A DNA stretch of 33,002 nucleotides from contig JAQSWS010000059.1 in the NCBI GenBank assembly GCA_029266495.1, positions 1-33,002 of the forward strand. The letters run 5' to 3'. The notes below the pieces were generated by a model that did no database searches, was not told the DNA's origin, and worked only from the letters and a program-made list of their open reading frames with translations. A program made the position numbers and the translations under genes. Numbering within the stretch: the stretch's first letter is position 1; each line of letters begins with the position of its first letter. This DNA is from Rariglobus sp. (lineage in GTDB: Bacteria; Verrucomicrobiota; Verrucomicrobiia; Opitutales; Opitutaceae). Of this stretch, positions 15,049 through 24,140 are shown one piece after another.

Positions 15049-16095
15049 TTAAGTGGAAACGGATTCGGTGGCGCTGCTTTTTTCGGCACGGGTCATGGCT
15101 TGGATAATGGCGATGCCTTGCATGATTTCGTCGATGGGCATGGAGGCGACATCACGGACGTGGATGGCGCGGTGAAGCTCTTCCCACTGGTAGGCGCCGG
15201 AGCTGCCGGGGCAGGACCAGTCCTCGGTGACGACCTGTTGATCTCGTTGGGAGATGAGACGGAGACGCGAGGTCGCACTGGCCTTGCCGTAGGGAGCGGG
15301 GTCGAGGTTGAGCTGGATCGTGCCGCGTTCGTAGTGGAGCAGGAGGGCGTTGGCGTAGTGCTGGCCGTTGTCGACGCAGAAGGAGGCGAAGATGCTGCCG
15401 AGGGCGCCGTTGGCGAAGGTCAGGCCGAGCTGGGCATTGTCGGGGGTGGGGCGCCTGGTGAAAAGACGGGTGTGTTGGACCTGCACGGAGGCGACAGGGC
15501 CGAAGAGCCGGACGAGGTCCTGAATCAGATAGATGCCGAGGCGGAAAATGGGTGCGACGGGACAGCGGACCGGATCGTCATACCAGGAGCCGTCGGCTTG
15601 TTCGCGATAGGCAGCGGTGATTTCGCCGCGGGCAAAGACGGGGCGGCCGAGATCGTGGACGGAGACCCATTCACGGATTTTTTCGAAAGCGGGAGTGAGG
15701 GCGGGCGCGGGGGCATTCAGGTGGATGACGCGACCGAGGAAGCGGGCCTCGTCGAGGACCGCACGGGCCGCGTCGGGTTTCACCTCGAAGGGTTTGGTGG
15801 TCATCACATCTTTTCCGGCGCGGATGATCTGACGGAGCAGTCCGGCGCGGCCGGCGGGGCCGGTGAAGAGACCGACAACGGGGATGTCGGGATCGGCGAG
15901 CAAGGCTTCGAGCGACGTATGGCCGGTGACACCATACCGGGAGGAAAACTCGGCGACCTTTGCGGCATCGAGGTCGCAGACGGCGGCGAGCTTGAAGAAA
16001 CGGGCGGCAGGCTCGCGCTGGAGATATTCCAGCACACAGCGGCCGAAGTTGAGCCCGACGATGCCAATAGGGAGTGGTGAGGAAGGGGAGGTCAC
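15049..16095 (-). CDS. Gfo/Idh/MocA-family oxidoreductase with altered active-site motif, 348 residues
   Basis: The Rossmann domain begins PIGIVGLNFGRCVLEYLQRE and continues to AGKDVMTTKPFEVKPD, where TKP (K101) replaces the usual EKP. The C-terminal domain contains PIFRLGIYLIQDLVRLFG (183-199). Most family members have D-x-G-x-H at this point, but here it reads R-L-G-I-Y (185-189), so the usual catalytic Asp and His are absent. It may use another residue, or have a different or partner role beside the second oxidoreductase, whose start is 10 bases downstream. It lies 21 bases after the GH36 gene in the same operon and is probably cytoplasmic. Confidence 0.85.
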   Translation of the reverse strand: MTSPSSPLPIGIVGLNFGRCVLEYLQREPAARFFKLAAVCDLDAAKVAEFSSRYGVTGHTSLEALLADPDIPVVGLFTGPAGRAGLLRQIIRAGKDVMTTKPFEVKPDAARAVLDEARFLGRVIHLNAPAPALTPAFEKIREWVSVHDLGRPVFARGEITAAYREQADGSWYDDPVRCPVAPIFRLGIYLIQDLVRLFGPVASVQVQHTRLFTRRPTPDNAQLGLTFANGALGSIFASFCVDNGQHYANALLLHYERGTIQLNLDPAPYGKASATSRLRLISQRDQQVVTEDWSCPGSSGAYQWEELHRAIHVRDVASMPIDEIMQGIAIIQAMTRAEKSSATESVST

Positions 16096-16116
16096 GGTTG
16101 CGCGGGTTCAGTCATA

Positions 16117-18327
16117 TCAGAAGGCTCGTCGGAGGTGCCAGACCGTGCTTTCAAAATCGCGTTCGAGCTTCACGGGCAGGCCGACATGGTGAAGGAAGTC
16201 GCCGCGCCATTCGCCGGAGGGGCCATGACAGCTGCGATAGAGGGCCGCCGGGTCCAAACCGCGCAAGCGCAGGCGCCCATCAAACCAGTTGGGTGACGCA
16301 AGGATGGTCACATGTGTCACCAGCGCTTCGGTGGCATCGGGTAAAACGAGCATCCAGGCGGCGGCGTCCTCGGTGAACGGATTGGCGAGCCGATGCAGAT
16401 CACCGTGGCGAAGCAGGTGCCGGGTGGTTTTGGCCAGACGGGTCAGGGCGATGGCCTCGGCGTGATCGGCTTCGTCGAGGCTCGTGAGATCGAGTTCGAA
16501 GCCGAAGACTCCGGCGAGGGCGACGTGACCGCGGGTGCGCATCGAAGGGCTGCGGTGCATCTGGTGGTTGGGCACGGCGGAAACGTGGGCGCCCATGGTG
16601 CACGGCGGATAAATCAATGACGTGCCGTGCTGGATGCGGAGGCGGGCGATGGCATCGGAGTTGTCGCTGCACCAGATTTGCGGCGTGTAGAATAACATGC
16701 CCGGGTCGTAACGGCCTCCTCCTCCTGAGCAGCCTTCGATCAGGAGATCCGGAAATCGCTGGAGGATTCGTTCGAGAAGGGCGTAGACGCCGAGCAGGTG
16801 GCGATGGGCGGTTTCGCCCTGGCGTTCCGCGGGAAGGACAGCCGACGCGACTTCGGTGAGATGGCGGTTCATGTCCCACTTGAGGTAGCGGATCGGGGCG
16901 GAGGAAAGCACGGCTTCCATCTGGCGGTAGACAGTGTCGACGACTTCGGCCCGGGAGAAATCGAGCACCAGTTGAAAGCGGCTTTCAGTGCGCGGCCGGC
17001 CCGGCAGGTGAAGACACCAATCCGGATGTTCAGTGTGGAGACGGCTGCGAACGGAGACCATTTCAGGTTCAAACCATAGCCCGAACATGAGTCCCTGTTC
17101 GCCGATGCGGCGGGCGAGGCCGTCGAGGCCGGAGGGTAGCTTAGAAAGATTTACGATCCAGTCTCCCAAGGAGGTTTCAGGTCCGTTGCGCTCGCCGAAC
17201 CACCCATCGTCGAGAACGAAAAGCTCGCAGCCCAGGCCGGCGGCCGCGGTGGCGATGGCAACGAGTTTGTCCTCGGTGAACTTAAAATAAGTTCCCTCCC
17301 AGTTGTTGATCAGAACAGGGCGCTCGCGGTCACGCCAGAGGCCGCGGACGAGGCGTTCTCGATAGAGGCGATGGTAGGTGCCTGACAGTCCGCCCAAGCC
17401 GGAACGGGAATGGACGAGGATGGCTTCGGGGGTCTGAAAGGCTTCGCCGGTTTCCAGGCGCCAGGCGAAGCCTTCGGGGTGAAGGCCGGTGAGCGCGCGC
17501 GAACGATGGTATTGGTCAACATCCACTCCTCCCAGATGGTTTCCACTATATACCAAGCTGAAGCCATAGGCCTCGCCGTGTTCCTCACCGGTTCCCGGAG
17601 TGACGAGCGCAAAGAACGGGTGGTGTTGATGTCCACTGGCTCCTCGTCGGCTGCCGACCCATTGCTCGCCTGAGTGAAGGGGCTGGCGTTCGAGCCAGCG
17701 TTCACGGGCCCAGGAGCCGGGCAGATGAATCATCTCGAACGGCCGGGCGGCGAAGTCGATGGCAGCACTCAGGGCACGGCGCAAGGTGAGGGGGCGGGGA
17801 CCGGTGTTGGTGATGCGCGCGGAACGGGCGATCGCATTGCGCCCGGCGAAAACGGTGTAGCTGAGCGTGACGATCAGGCCGCTGGGTTCGTCACGCAGGT
17901 CAACTTCCAGGGTTTCGGCCTCGTCATCGGATTCCACGTAGGTGGCAGGCAGGCCGGATAACGAGGGTTTCCCGCGGAAAAGGCGGTGGCCTGCATAGGC
18001 CAGACGGAGACCACGGGTGCCGTCGGCATGCTCGGCGTCGATGGCGGGAGATCCGAAATCGCCGGTGTTGGCAGTTGGATATTCCGTCGGCAGGATATCG
18101 AGTGGAACGGGCTCTCCGTTTTCATGGCGCACGACCGTGCTGAAGGCGCGTCGGGGAATGTTGAGCAGAGATGCCATGCCTTGGTCCGGTGCAACCGGGG
18201 CGCCCCAGTGCAGATGACAGAGCGTGCCTTGCGGATGCACGCCCATGACATAGCTCGATCCCGGACTTTGTAGAAAAAAGAGCGGGGGTTCTCCAATGAC
18301 GTGGATGAGGGAATCGTTGGCGGGCAT
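16117..18327 (-). CDS. GH36 alpha-galactosidase, 736 residues
   Basis: This is a full-length bacterial GH36 enzyme. The N-terminal beta-supersandwich (about 1-330) includes the conserved WVGSRRGASGHQHHPFFALV region. The TIM barrel (about 335-660) shows LINNWEGTYFKF (339-350), FVLDDGWFGERNG (370-382), GLWFEPEMV, YLKWDMNR with nucleophile D485, GCSGGGGRYDPGM and WCSDNSDAI with acid/base D555. A small C-terminal beta domain ends the protein. It has no signal peptide, so it cleaves alpha-galactosides inside the cell after import. ATG 18327 overlaps the stop of the fucosidase gene (TGATG). An in-frame Met five codons upstream is less likely. Placement after a GPH transporter and GH29 indicates a fucose- and galactose-containing oligosaccharide. 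Confidence 0.95.
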   Translation of the reverse strand: MPANDSLIHVIGEPPLFFLQSPGSSYVMGVHPQGTLCHLHWGAPVAPDQGMASLLNIPRRAFSTVVRHENGEPVPLDILPTEYPTANTGDFGSPAIDAEHADGTRGLRLAYAGHRLFRGKPSLSGLPATYVESDDEAETLEVDLRDEPSGLIVTLSYTVFAGRNAIARSARITNTGPRPLTLRRALSAAIDFAARPFEMIHLPGSWARERWLERQPLHSGEQWVGSRRGASGHQHHPFFALVTPGTGEEHGEAYGFSLVYSGNHLGGVDVDQYHRSRALTGLHPEGFAWRLETGEAFQTPEAILVHSRSGLGGLSGTYHRLYRERLVRGLWRDRERPVLINNWEGTYFKFTEDKLVAIATAAAGLGCELFVLDDGWFGERNGPETSLGDWIVNLSKLPSGLDGLARRIGEQGLMFGLWFEPEMVSVRSRLHTEHPDWCLHLPGRPRTESRFQLVLDFSRAEVVDTVYRQMEAVLSSAPIRYLKWDMNRHLTEVASAVLPAERQGETAHRHLLGVYALLERILQRFPDLLIEGCSGGGGRYDPGMLFYTPQIWCSDNSDAIARLRIQHGTSLIYPPCTMGAHVSAVPNHQMHRSPSMRTRGHVALAGVFGFELDLTSLDEADHAEAIALTRLAKTTRHLLRHGDLHRLANPFTEDAAAWMLVLPDATEALVTHVTILASPNWFDGRLRLRGLDPAALYRSCHGPSGEWRGDFLHHVGLPVKLERDFESTVWHLRRAF

Positions 18328-19529
18328 CAGCCGGGAATCCAAAAAGAGGTTTGGGCGCGCGTGGTGGCGGGCTGGCCTTCGACCTCGAGGACGAAGGTGG
18401 TGCAGATCGGGTCGGGAAGCGACGCGGGCAAATCGTGAAGAGTGACGAGGTCGCCTTGCTGGTCGAAACGCACGGGGGCGCTGCCATCGAGGCGGAATGC
18501 GCGGAGCACGCGGTTGGCGATATCGGAGACGCGGAGGCGGGGGCCGGTGCCGTTGATGACGTGGAGGTAGATGCGGTCGCCCTTGGTGGTGATGCGTCCC
18601 CAGTTGTTCCAGGTGAAGGGCGAGCGCCCGGAGTTTTCCAGGAACTCGCGGTTGCGGCGCAACCAGTCGCCGGACTCGCGGAGGATGCGGACGGATTCCT
18701 CGGGGATGGTGCCGTCGGGCTTGGGACCGACGTTGAGGAGTAGGTTGCCGGCGGAGCAGGAGGTCTCGAGGAGCATGCGGACGACCTGGCGCGGGGTTTT
18801 CCAGTTGGTGTCGCCGGCGTGGTAGCCCCAGTTTTCGTTGAGGGTCATGCAGGCTTCCCAGTCGTGGCCGGGAGCGGCGGGCTTGATCGCCTGCTCGCAG
18901 CTGTGAAAATCGTGCGGGTCGCCGTTGCGGTCGTTGATGAGGATGTGCGGCTGGAGCTGCTTGATGCGGGTGTTGATGACGGTGCCGTCGGTGGGCGAGG
19001 GGATGCAGCCGTCATACCAGAGGAGGTCGATCTTGCCGTAGCGGGTCATGAGCTCCTCGAGTTGCGCGTGGTAGAATTTCACGAAGCGCTGGCGGGCGGC
19101 CTCGTCGGGCCAGCGGTCGGGCCAGTCACGGCGGTGCGCGCCCGGGTAGTCGGGGTGGAACCAGTCGGCGACGGAGTAGTAGAGGCCGACCTTGAGACCG
19201 GCGGCGCGGAAGGCGGCGACGTAGTCGCGGACGAGGTCGCGTTTCGGACCGAGGGCGGTGGCCTTGAAATCGGTGGTATCGGTGTCCCAGAGGCAGAAAC
19301 CGTCGTGGTGGCGCGTGGTGAGAACGGCGTAGCCCATGCCGGCGTCCTTGGCGAGGCGGGCCCATTCGCGCGGGTCGTAGCGCCCGGCGGTGAAGGGGAC
19401 GACACAGTCGCGGATGTAGTCCTCTTTGGAATGCAACTCGCGGTTGGCGACCCATTCGCCGCGGCCGGCGACGGAGTAGGCGCCCCAGTGAATGAACAGG
19501 CCGTAGCGGGCTTGATTGAACCAGGTCAT
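18327..19529 (-). CDS. GH29 alpha-L-fucosidase, intracellular, 400 residues
   Basis: The family hallmarks are clear. WFNQARYGLFIHWGAYSVAG lies at the N-terminus, YAVLTTRHHDGFCLWDTDTT at 68-87, GLKVGLYYSVADWFHPDY at 111-128, IDLLWYDG with the likely nucleophile D173, and LNENWGYH and LLLNVGPKPDGTIPEE further on. A small C-terminal beta domain follows. No signal peptide is present, so it acts in the cytoplasm, releasing L-fucose (or possibly a related sugar) from imported oligosaccharides. ATG 19529 overlaps the transporter's stop (ATGA), indicating translational coupling. The longer frame upstream is out of register with the transporter gene and has arginine-rich nonsense, so it is not used. 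Confidence 0.95.
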   Translation of the reverse strand: MTWFNQARYGLFIHWGAYSVAGRGEWVANRELHSKEDYIRDCVVPFTAGRYDPREWARLAKDAGMGYAVLTTRHHDGFCLWDTDTTDFKATALGPKRDLVRDYVAAFRAAGLKVGLYYSVADWFHPDYPGAHRRDWPDRWPDEAARQRFVKFYHAQLEELMTRYGKIDLLWYDGCIPSPTDGTVINTRIKQLQPHILINDRNGDPHDFHSCEQAIKPAAPGHDWEACMTLNENWGYHAGDTNWKTPRQVVRMLLETSCSAGNLLLNVGPKPDGTIPEESVRILRESGDWLRRNREFLENSGRSPFTWNNWGRITTKGDRIYLHVINGTGPRLRVSDIANRVLRAFRLDGSAPVRFDQQGDLVTLHDLPASLPDPICTTFVLEVEGQPATTRAQTSFWIPG

Positions 19530-20968
19530 GAAGAGGTGATGGCGGGGATGGGGGTGAAAGAGGGGCCGGATGACGTTGCGGCTTCGGCGAGCTTCCGTCG
19601 GCGCCAGTTGAAATACACTTTTACGAAGAGGGCGGCGGCGACGAGCTGGCAGGTGGCGGACCAGAGGTAGGCGTAGGTGTAGTTGTTCACCCAGTCGAAG
19701 AACATCCCGACGAAGGGCGTGAGGACAAAGGTGATGATCGAGTGGACGATGTTGTTGGCGGAGGAGAACTGGCCGATTTTTTCGCGGGGGAATACCTCGA
19801 CCATGACGACGCCGACGCAGATGCCGTAGACGAACTGGGAGAGGGTGATGAGGCCCATGCAGACGAGCAGGCTGGTGGCGTCGCGGAGGAAAAAGAACGA
19901 GACGACGTTGGACGCGGCCCACATCAGAAGCCCGACCGCGACGAGCCGCACGGGCTGGAAGCGGTCGAGCAGGGCGCCGAGCGGGTAGCCCAGGAGCACG
20001 ATGCCGAGGGTGGGCCAAGCCTGCATCTTGCCGATGGTGTCGAGATCCAGGGCGATGGTCTCGCTCCAGTGGAAGAGGCGGTAGAGGTTGGGCAGATTGC
20101 CGAGCTGATAGGCGATGAAGGCGCCGAAAATCCACCAGTAGTAGCCGTGGCTGAAGCAGTCGGTGACGTAGCTTTTAAAGGGGGCGAAGAACGTTTTTTT
20201 TGGGCGCGGTTCGGGCGGCGGGTAGTCGCCCTCCTTCACCACGAAAAGGCTGACCATGTAGGCGGCGAGGCAGAGGCCGGCGAGGAGGCCGTAGACCCAC
20301 TTCATGTGGTTCTGGGCGTGGCCGAAGATCCAGTAGTTCCAGACAAAGGTCTGGATGGTCGTGACGATTTTCACCGTGGCGTTGAAGCGGCCGAGCACGG
20401 ATTTGGGCACGACGTCCCAGTAGAAATACTGGAAGACGCCCATGAGGACTGCGTTGAAAATGCCGAAGACGATGCCGCAGGCGGCGATGGCGACGACGGC
20501 GCCGTTGATCGAGCCGGGAGGGAAAAGTTCGGCGAACCAGGCGTGTCCCATGAGCCAGTTCCAGGCCTCCGGAGCCCAGGGGATGAGTCCGAGAAAAAGG
20601 GCGGCGGGGGGCGCGGCGATGAGGAGGAAAGGGCGGCGGCGGCCCCAGGAGGTGCGGGTGCGGTCGGACCAGGTGCTGACGACGGGATTTATCCAGATCG
20701 TGAATACGGTGGCGACGGTGCCGGTGAGGGCGATCTGGGTGTTGGTCGCGCCGTGGCTGCGCATGAGCAGGCCGGTGAGCGCGGGTTTCACCGCTTCCAG
20801 CAGCATGAGGAAAAAGTCGTTCCACATGAGCCAGAAGAAGAGCGTGATCAGGCCGGCCTTGGTGTAGCGGAGGGTGCCGATGGTCCAGAAGCGCCGGCCG
20901 GTGGCGGGGTCGGTGATGACGTCGGGGGCTTGCGGCGCGGAGAGCGGCGGGGAGGAGGAGAGAGACAT
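19526..20968 (-). CDS. GPH-family (MFS) sugar:cation symporter, 480 residues
   Basis: A polytopic inner-membrane protein with about twelve hydrophobic segments. Features of the glycoside-pentoside-hexuronide family include the early segment LFFWLMWNDFFLMLLEAVKP and the first cytoplasmic loop with PVVSTWSDRTRTSWGRRRPF. That loop's D-R-T-x-x-x-x-G-R-R-R-P-F motif is a family signature. Later loops include GRFNATVKIV and MVEVFPREKIGQFSSANN. It probably imports oligosaccharides with a cation (H+ or Na+). ATG 20968 gives a normal-length polar N-terminus. A possible GTG/TTG start upstream adds only MPARPTAARP-like sequence. It is the first gene of the operon with GH29, GH36 and two oxidoreductases, with overlaps downstream. 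Confidence 0.9.
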   Translation of the reverse strand: MSLSSSPPLSAPQAPDVITDPATGRRFWTIGTLRYTKAGLITLFFWLMWNDFFLMLLEAVKPALTGLLMRSHGATNTQIALTGTVATVFTIWINPVVSTWSDRTRTSWGRRRPFLLIAAPPAALFLGLIPWAPEAWNWLMGHAWFAELFPPGSINGAVVAIAACGIVFGIFNAVLMGVFQYFYWDVVPKSVLGRFNATVKIVTTIQTFVWNYWIFGHAQNHMKWVYGLLAGLCLAAYMVSLFVVKEGDYPPPEPRPKKTFFAPFKSYVTDCFSHGYYWWIFGAFIAYQLGNLPNLYRLFHWSETIALDLDTIGKMQAWPTLGIVLLGYPLGALLDRFQPVRLVAVGLLMWAASNVVSFFFLRDATSLLVCMGLITLSQFVYGICVGVVMVEVFPREKIGQFSSANNIVHSIITFVLTPFVGMFFDWVNNYTYAYLWSATCQLVAAALFVKVYFNWRRRKLAEAATSSGPSFTPIPAITSS

Positions 20969-21054
20969 GGGGCGGGCCGCGGTCGGGCGGGCGGGCAAAG
21001 CCGCCGCGGGGGTTCAGGAAGCCAGCGAACACGGCGGCGGAGCAAAGCATACAC

Positions 21055-21065
21055 TTGTTATACAA
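21055..21065. promoter_or_regulatory. Inverted repeat TTGTTATACAA upstream of the transporter operon
   Basis: The TTGT and ACAA arms flank a 3-base centre. The site lies 87 bases before the transporter ATG and directly beside a terminator. It resembles a GntR- or LacI-type operator in form. A weak -10-like TATGCT follows on the minus strand (21049-21044). Confidence 0.35.
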
Positions 21066-21123
21066 AAAGCCCCGCCGGGGGAGGCGGCGGGGGCGGGCGA
21101 ACCGGCTCCGCCGTTCCGCTACG
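21062..21123. repeat. REP-plus-terminator module, copy 1
   Basis: The unit contains a terminator stem, then a GGGCGA stretch, then the REP-like core CGGCTCCGCC followed by GTTCCGCTACG (core 21103-21123). The same order recurs in copy 2. The core has GGCTCCGCC, a small palindrome. Confidence 0.6.
21063..21093 (-). terminator. Intrinsic terminator 2 after the lyase operon
   Basis: On the minus strand CCCCGCC and GGCGGGG (21086-21092 and 21070-21076) form a GC stem, followed by CTTTTTGTAT. It insulates the next operon, whose promoter lies immediately after. Confidence 0.7.
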
Positions 21124-21129
21124 ACGATA

Positions 21130-21165
21130 CAAAAAAAAGAAAGTCCCGCGCCGGGAGACGCGGGG
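21130..21165 (-). terminator. Intrinsic terminator 1 after the lyase operon
   Basis: On the minus strand CCCGCG and CGCGGG (21159-21164 and 21145-21150) form a stem with an 8-base loop and are followed by ACTTTCTTTTTTTTG. It ends the transcript of the 21235-33002 operon. Confidence 0.8.
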
Positions 21166-21207
21166 CTGGGCGAGGTCAGCACGAAACGGCTTTGCCGTTC
21201 CGCTACG
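21131..21207. repeat. REP-plus-terminator module, copy 2
   Basis: The REP-like core at 21187-21207 reads CGGCTTTGCC then GTTCCGCTACG and matches copy 1 at 18 of 21 bases. The cores are exactly 84 bases apart, each paired with its own terminator stem on the same side. Confidence 0.6.
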
Positions 21208-21234
21208 GTTACGGGGGAGGGCGCTTTGTTTTCT

Positions 21235-23982
21235 CTACTGCTTCTCGAACTTGATGGCGTCGGCGACGACGTAGCCGCTGGTGCCGGTGGTGGAGACGAG
21301 AACGTTGCCCGCGGTGCCGGCGTTGAAGGCATAGGAGCCGAGCAGAACCCATTCGCCGCCGTTCACCTTTTGGTTCACCTGGGTGGAGGCGGTGCCGCCG
21401 GCGTGGGTGATGGTGACGGGGACGTTGTTGGCGCGGCTGGTGGAGGCGGTCCAGCGGAGGTAGACCTCGTAGGTGCCGGCGGTGGCGAGGGTGGGCGAGA
21501 AGCGGACGCTCTTCGTGCCTTTGCCGGCGTCGCCGTCATGGAGGTAATTGGTGCCGTGGTAGCCGGGATCGGCGGCGGAGCTGGTCCAGGCGCCGGTGAT
21601 GGTGACGCCGGTGGCGGCGGAGTTGTCCACGATGAGGGCGGTGGCGGGCGGGGCGACGTAGACGGTGTTGAGCGCGGCCTGGCTGGCGCCGGAGAGGGTG
21701 AGGTTCTGCCAGGCGGTGCCGACGTTGGAGAGTTCCGGTTTGAAAATCGCGGTCTGGTAGGCGCCGGAACCGAGGGTGAAGCCGAAGTCGAGATCGCGGG
21801 CGGCGTTGCGGTCGAAGAGCACGCCCTTGGCGCCCTCGGTGCCGCCGACCACGCCGGCGCCGAGACCGATGGAGAAGTAGCCTTCGCCGTTGAGGCCGTG
21901 GCCGTTGTTGTTGGTCAGGCTGGGCCGGATGGAATCGATGGAGTTGCCGCGGAAGGCGACGTCCCAGAAGCCGTTGCCGAGACGGGTCTCGCCGGCGATA
22001 GCGGCGACGGCGTGGGCGATGATCTGCGAGGGGTAGACGTGATCCGTATTCAACATTTCGTTACCCTGGACGAGGACGTTGCGGAAGAGGCTGAAACGGC
22101 CGTGGCCGTCGTTGAGGCGCTGATCGGAGCGGATATAGATGTCGCCGGAGTTGATGAAGGTGTTGTCGATGACGGCGACGTCGGCGTTGGAGGAGCTGTA
22201 GAACCAGACGGTGCGCGGGCAGTTTTGGAAGAGGTTGCCGGCGATCAGCCATTGCGAGCCGAGCCAGGTGACGGCGTAGGTCGAGGCGGTGGTGGGGGTG
22301 ATGCTCCAGGCGGCGTCGAGCGTGGCGGTGGTGGCGGTGTTGCTGACGATTTTGCGCACCTGGCCTTCGCCCGGGCCGTCGAGGATGAAGACGTGGGCGC
22401 CGGCGGCGGGAAGCTCGTTGGCGGCCCAGGCACGGGCGGAGTCGGTGAAGGTGGTCGCGGTCGCGCCGGTGACGTGCCCGCCGCCGAGTTTGGGCGGGGC
22501 CTGGTCGAGGATGGTCTCACCGTCGTTGGCCTGCGGGATGGGGCCGGAGCCGATTTTTTCAAAGATGTTGTCGATGAAGGCGACCTGGCTGCTGCGGTCG
22601 AGGGCCCAGCCTCCGTATTCGTAGGGCGCGCTGTCGTCGGTCGCGACGGTGCGGGCGAAGGTGTTGTCGTCGATCTGAAGATTGCGGCCGGCCCCGGCCC
22701 AGAGGCGTCCATCGGACCACTGAACGTAGCAGTTTTTCATCAGGAGGTTTTCGGTGCCGGCGGAGACGAAGACGTATTTGCCGGTGGTGGCGCGGGCGAT
22801 GATCTCGGAGTCCTTGACGAGGGTGCCGACTTTCACGCCGCCGACGTCGAGGCCGGCGCCGCCGGTGGTATCGATGCGGGCGCGGACGAAGACGACGGGG
22901 CCGCCGTCGGGGCTGCCGCTGTTGAAGCGGATCTGGCCGCCGGTGAGGGCGAGGTCGATGAAGCCCATGTGGTAGACGGTGCCGAGGGTGGAGTGGACGG
23001 TCTTGGGGTTGATGGTGCCGACGAGGGTGGAGGCGTTCATGCCGGCGCCCTTGAGCACGACCTTCTTTCCGGGACGAAGCACGGTGGCGCCGAGATTATA
23101 GGTGCCGGCGGGGAAGTAGACCTGGCCGCCGCCGGCGGCGGAGGCGGCGTCGCAGGCGGCCTGGATGGCGGCGGAGTCGTCGGCCACTCCATCGCCGACG
23201 GCGTGAAGGGCGAGGCGGGTGTCGGTCTTGACGTTGTAGACGTTGCTCGTGGCGAAGGCGTATTCGCCGGCCCAGGGCACGCCGAGGTTGAGGGGGTCGG
23301 CGGGCGTGGCGACGCAGGCGAGGACGGGACCGGTGGTTTCGCCGTAGGTGCCGCCGTGGCCGTTGTTCACGATGAGCCGGTAGGTCTGGCCGGCGGCGAG
23401 GGATGCGGGCGCGGTGAGCGTGAGGAAGTTGGCGCGGTCGAGATTGGTGACGGTGGCGGCGGTCCGCGCGAGGGTGGCGGTGTTTTCGAACCAGACCTGC
23501 GGAGTGGCGCCGGGGAGATCGAGGCTCCAGCCGTAGAGGCGGAAGGCGCGGCCGGGGTTTATCTTCGAGCCCGCGAGATCGAGCGTCTGCCAGGCTTCGG
23601 CGCGGTTCACCCAGACGTGGGCGCTGGTGAAGGCACCGCATTTGACGAAGACGGCGTAGAGACCCTTCGGCAAGGTGGCGGGGACGCGGGCGTGGAGGAG
23701 ATTTTCGGAAGCGGAGACGACCGTGGCGGCCTGAGTCTCGGCGTTCGGGGTGTCGGTGCTTCCGGTGATCTGATCGAACCAGACCTGGGGCTGGTTGGCG
23801 CCTTGGACGAAATAGGCGCCGTGCAAGGTGAGAGTGTCGCCCGGGAGGGCGGCCTTGGTGTGGGTGAAGATGAGCGGGGTCTGGGCTTGGGTGGCGGCGC
23901 CAAGGGCGAGGGAGCCAAGGATCAGGAGGGCGTGGCGGGCGGACGCGAGGACGCGCCGGCGCGAGCGGGAGCTCGGATTCAT
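21235..23982 (-). CDS. Secreted right-handed beta-helix protein (pectate-lyase superfamily), 915 residues
   Basis: A basic, hydrophobic signal peptide (residues 1-33, ending ATQAQ) is followed by two IPT/Ig-like beta domains (about 34-230, with FTHTKAALPGDTLTLHGAYF and INPGRAFRLYGWSLDLPGAT). The Pectate_lyase_3-type beta-helix (about 255-760) begins with the classic GDGVADDSAAIQAACDAASA, then GGGQVYFPAGTYNLG. A C-terminal golvesin/xanthan-lyase-type carbohydrate-binding domain (about 785-915) runs from VDNSAATGVTITGAWTSSAA to SGYVVADAIKFEK. The protein probably cuts or trims a polysaccharide outside the cytoplasm. The beta-helix could be lyase, glycosidase or epimerase, so substrate is not assigned. 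A shared upstream element lies at 24088-24100. It is followed by two terminators. Confidence 0.85.
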   Translation of the reverse strand: MNPSSRSRRRVLASARHALLILGSLALGAATQAQTPLIFTHTKAALPGDTLTLHGAYFVQGANQPQVWFDQITGSTDTPNAETQAATVVSASENLLHARVPATLPKGLYAVFVKCGAFTSAHVWVNRAEAWQTLDLAGSKINPGRAFRLYGWSLDLPGATPQVWFENTATLARTAATVTNLDRANFLTLTAPASLAAGQTYRLIVNNGHGGTYGETTGPVLACVATPADPLNLGVPWAGEYAFATSNVYNVKTDTRLALHAVGDGVADDSAAIQAACDAASAAGGGQVYFPAGTYNLGATVLRPGKKVVLKGAGMNASTLVGTINPKTVHSTLGTVYHMGFIDLALTGGQIRFNSGSPDGGPVVFVRARIDTTGGAGLDVGGVKVGTLVKDSEIIARATTGKYVFVSAGTENLLMKNCYVQWSDGRLWAGAGRNLQIDDNTFARTVATDDSAPYEYGGWALDRSSQVAFIDNIFEKIGSGPIPQANDGETILDQAPPKLGGGHVTGATATTFTDSARAWAANELPAAGAHVFILDGPGEGQVRKIVSNTATTATLDAAWSITPTTASTYAVTWLGSQWLIAGNLFQNCPRTVWFYSSSNADVAVIDNTFINSGDIYIRSDQRLNDGHGRFSLFRNVLVQGNEMLNTDHVYPSQIIAHAVAAIAGETRLGNGFWDVAFRGNSIDSIRPSLTNNNGHGLNGEGYFSIGLGAGVVGGTEGAKGVLFDRNAARDLDFGFTLGSGAYQTAIFKPELSNVGTAWQNLTLSGASQAALNTVYVAPPATALIVDNSAATGVTITGAWTSSAADPGYHGTNYLHDGDAGKGTKSVRFSPTLATAGTYEVYLRWTASTSRANNVPVTITHAGGTASTQVNQKVNGGEWVLLGSYAFNAGTAGNVLVSTTGTSGYVVADAIKFEKQ

Positions 23983-24087
23983 ATCGGGGTGGGGTTGGGG
24001 TTGAACCGGCCGCCCGGGGTGGGGGTGAGCGACAGCGGAAGCGGGCAGGATGACCGCCCCGGGCCGAGGCGGAAGCCGGCTTTCGCT

Positions 24088-24100
24088 GTATGGATTCTGT
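24088..24100 (-). promoter_or_regulatory. Upstream element ACAGAATCCATAC, copy A
   Basis: The 13-base element is identical to one at 26310-26322 and lies 106 bases before the beta-helix gene. It suggests co-regulation or a common promoter type. A shorter ACAGATAC lies 5' to it on the same strand. Confidence 0.45.
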
Positions 24101-24140
24101 CGGCGTATCTGTGTGGTGAATACGAGGGAGGGCGGGGACG

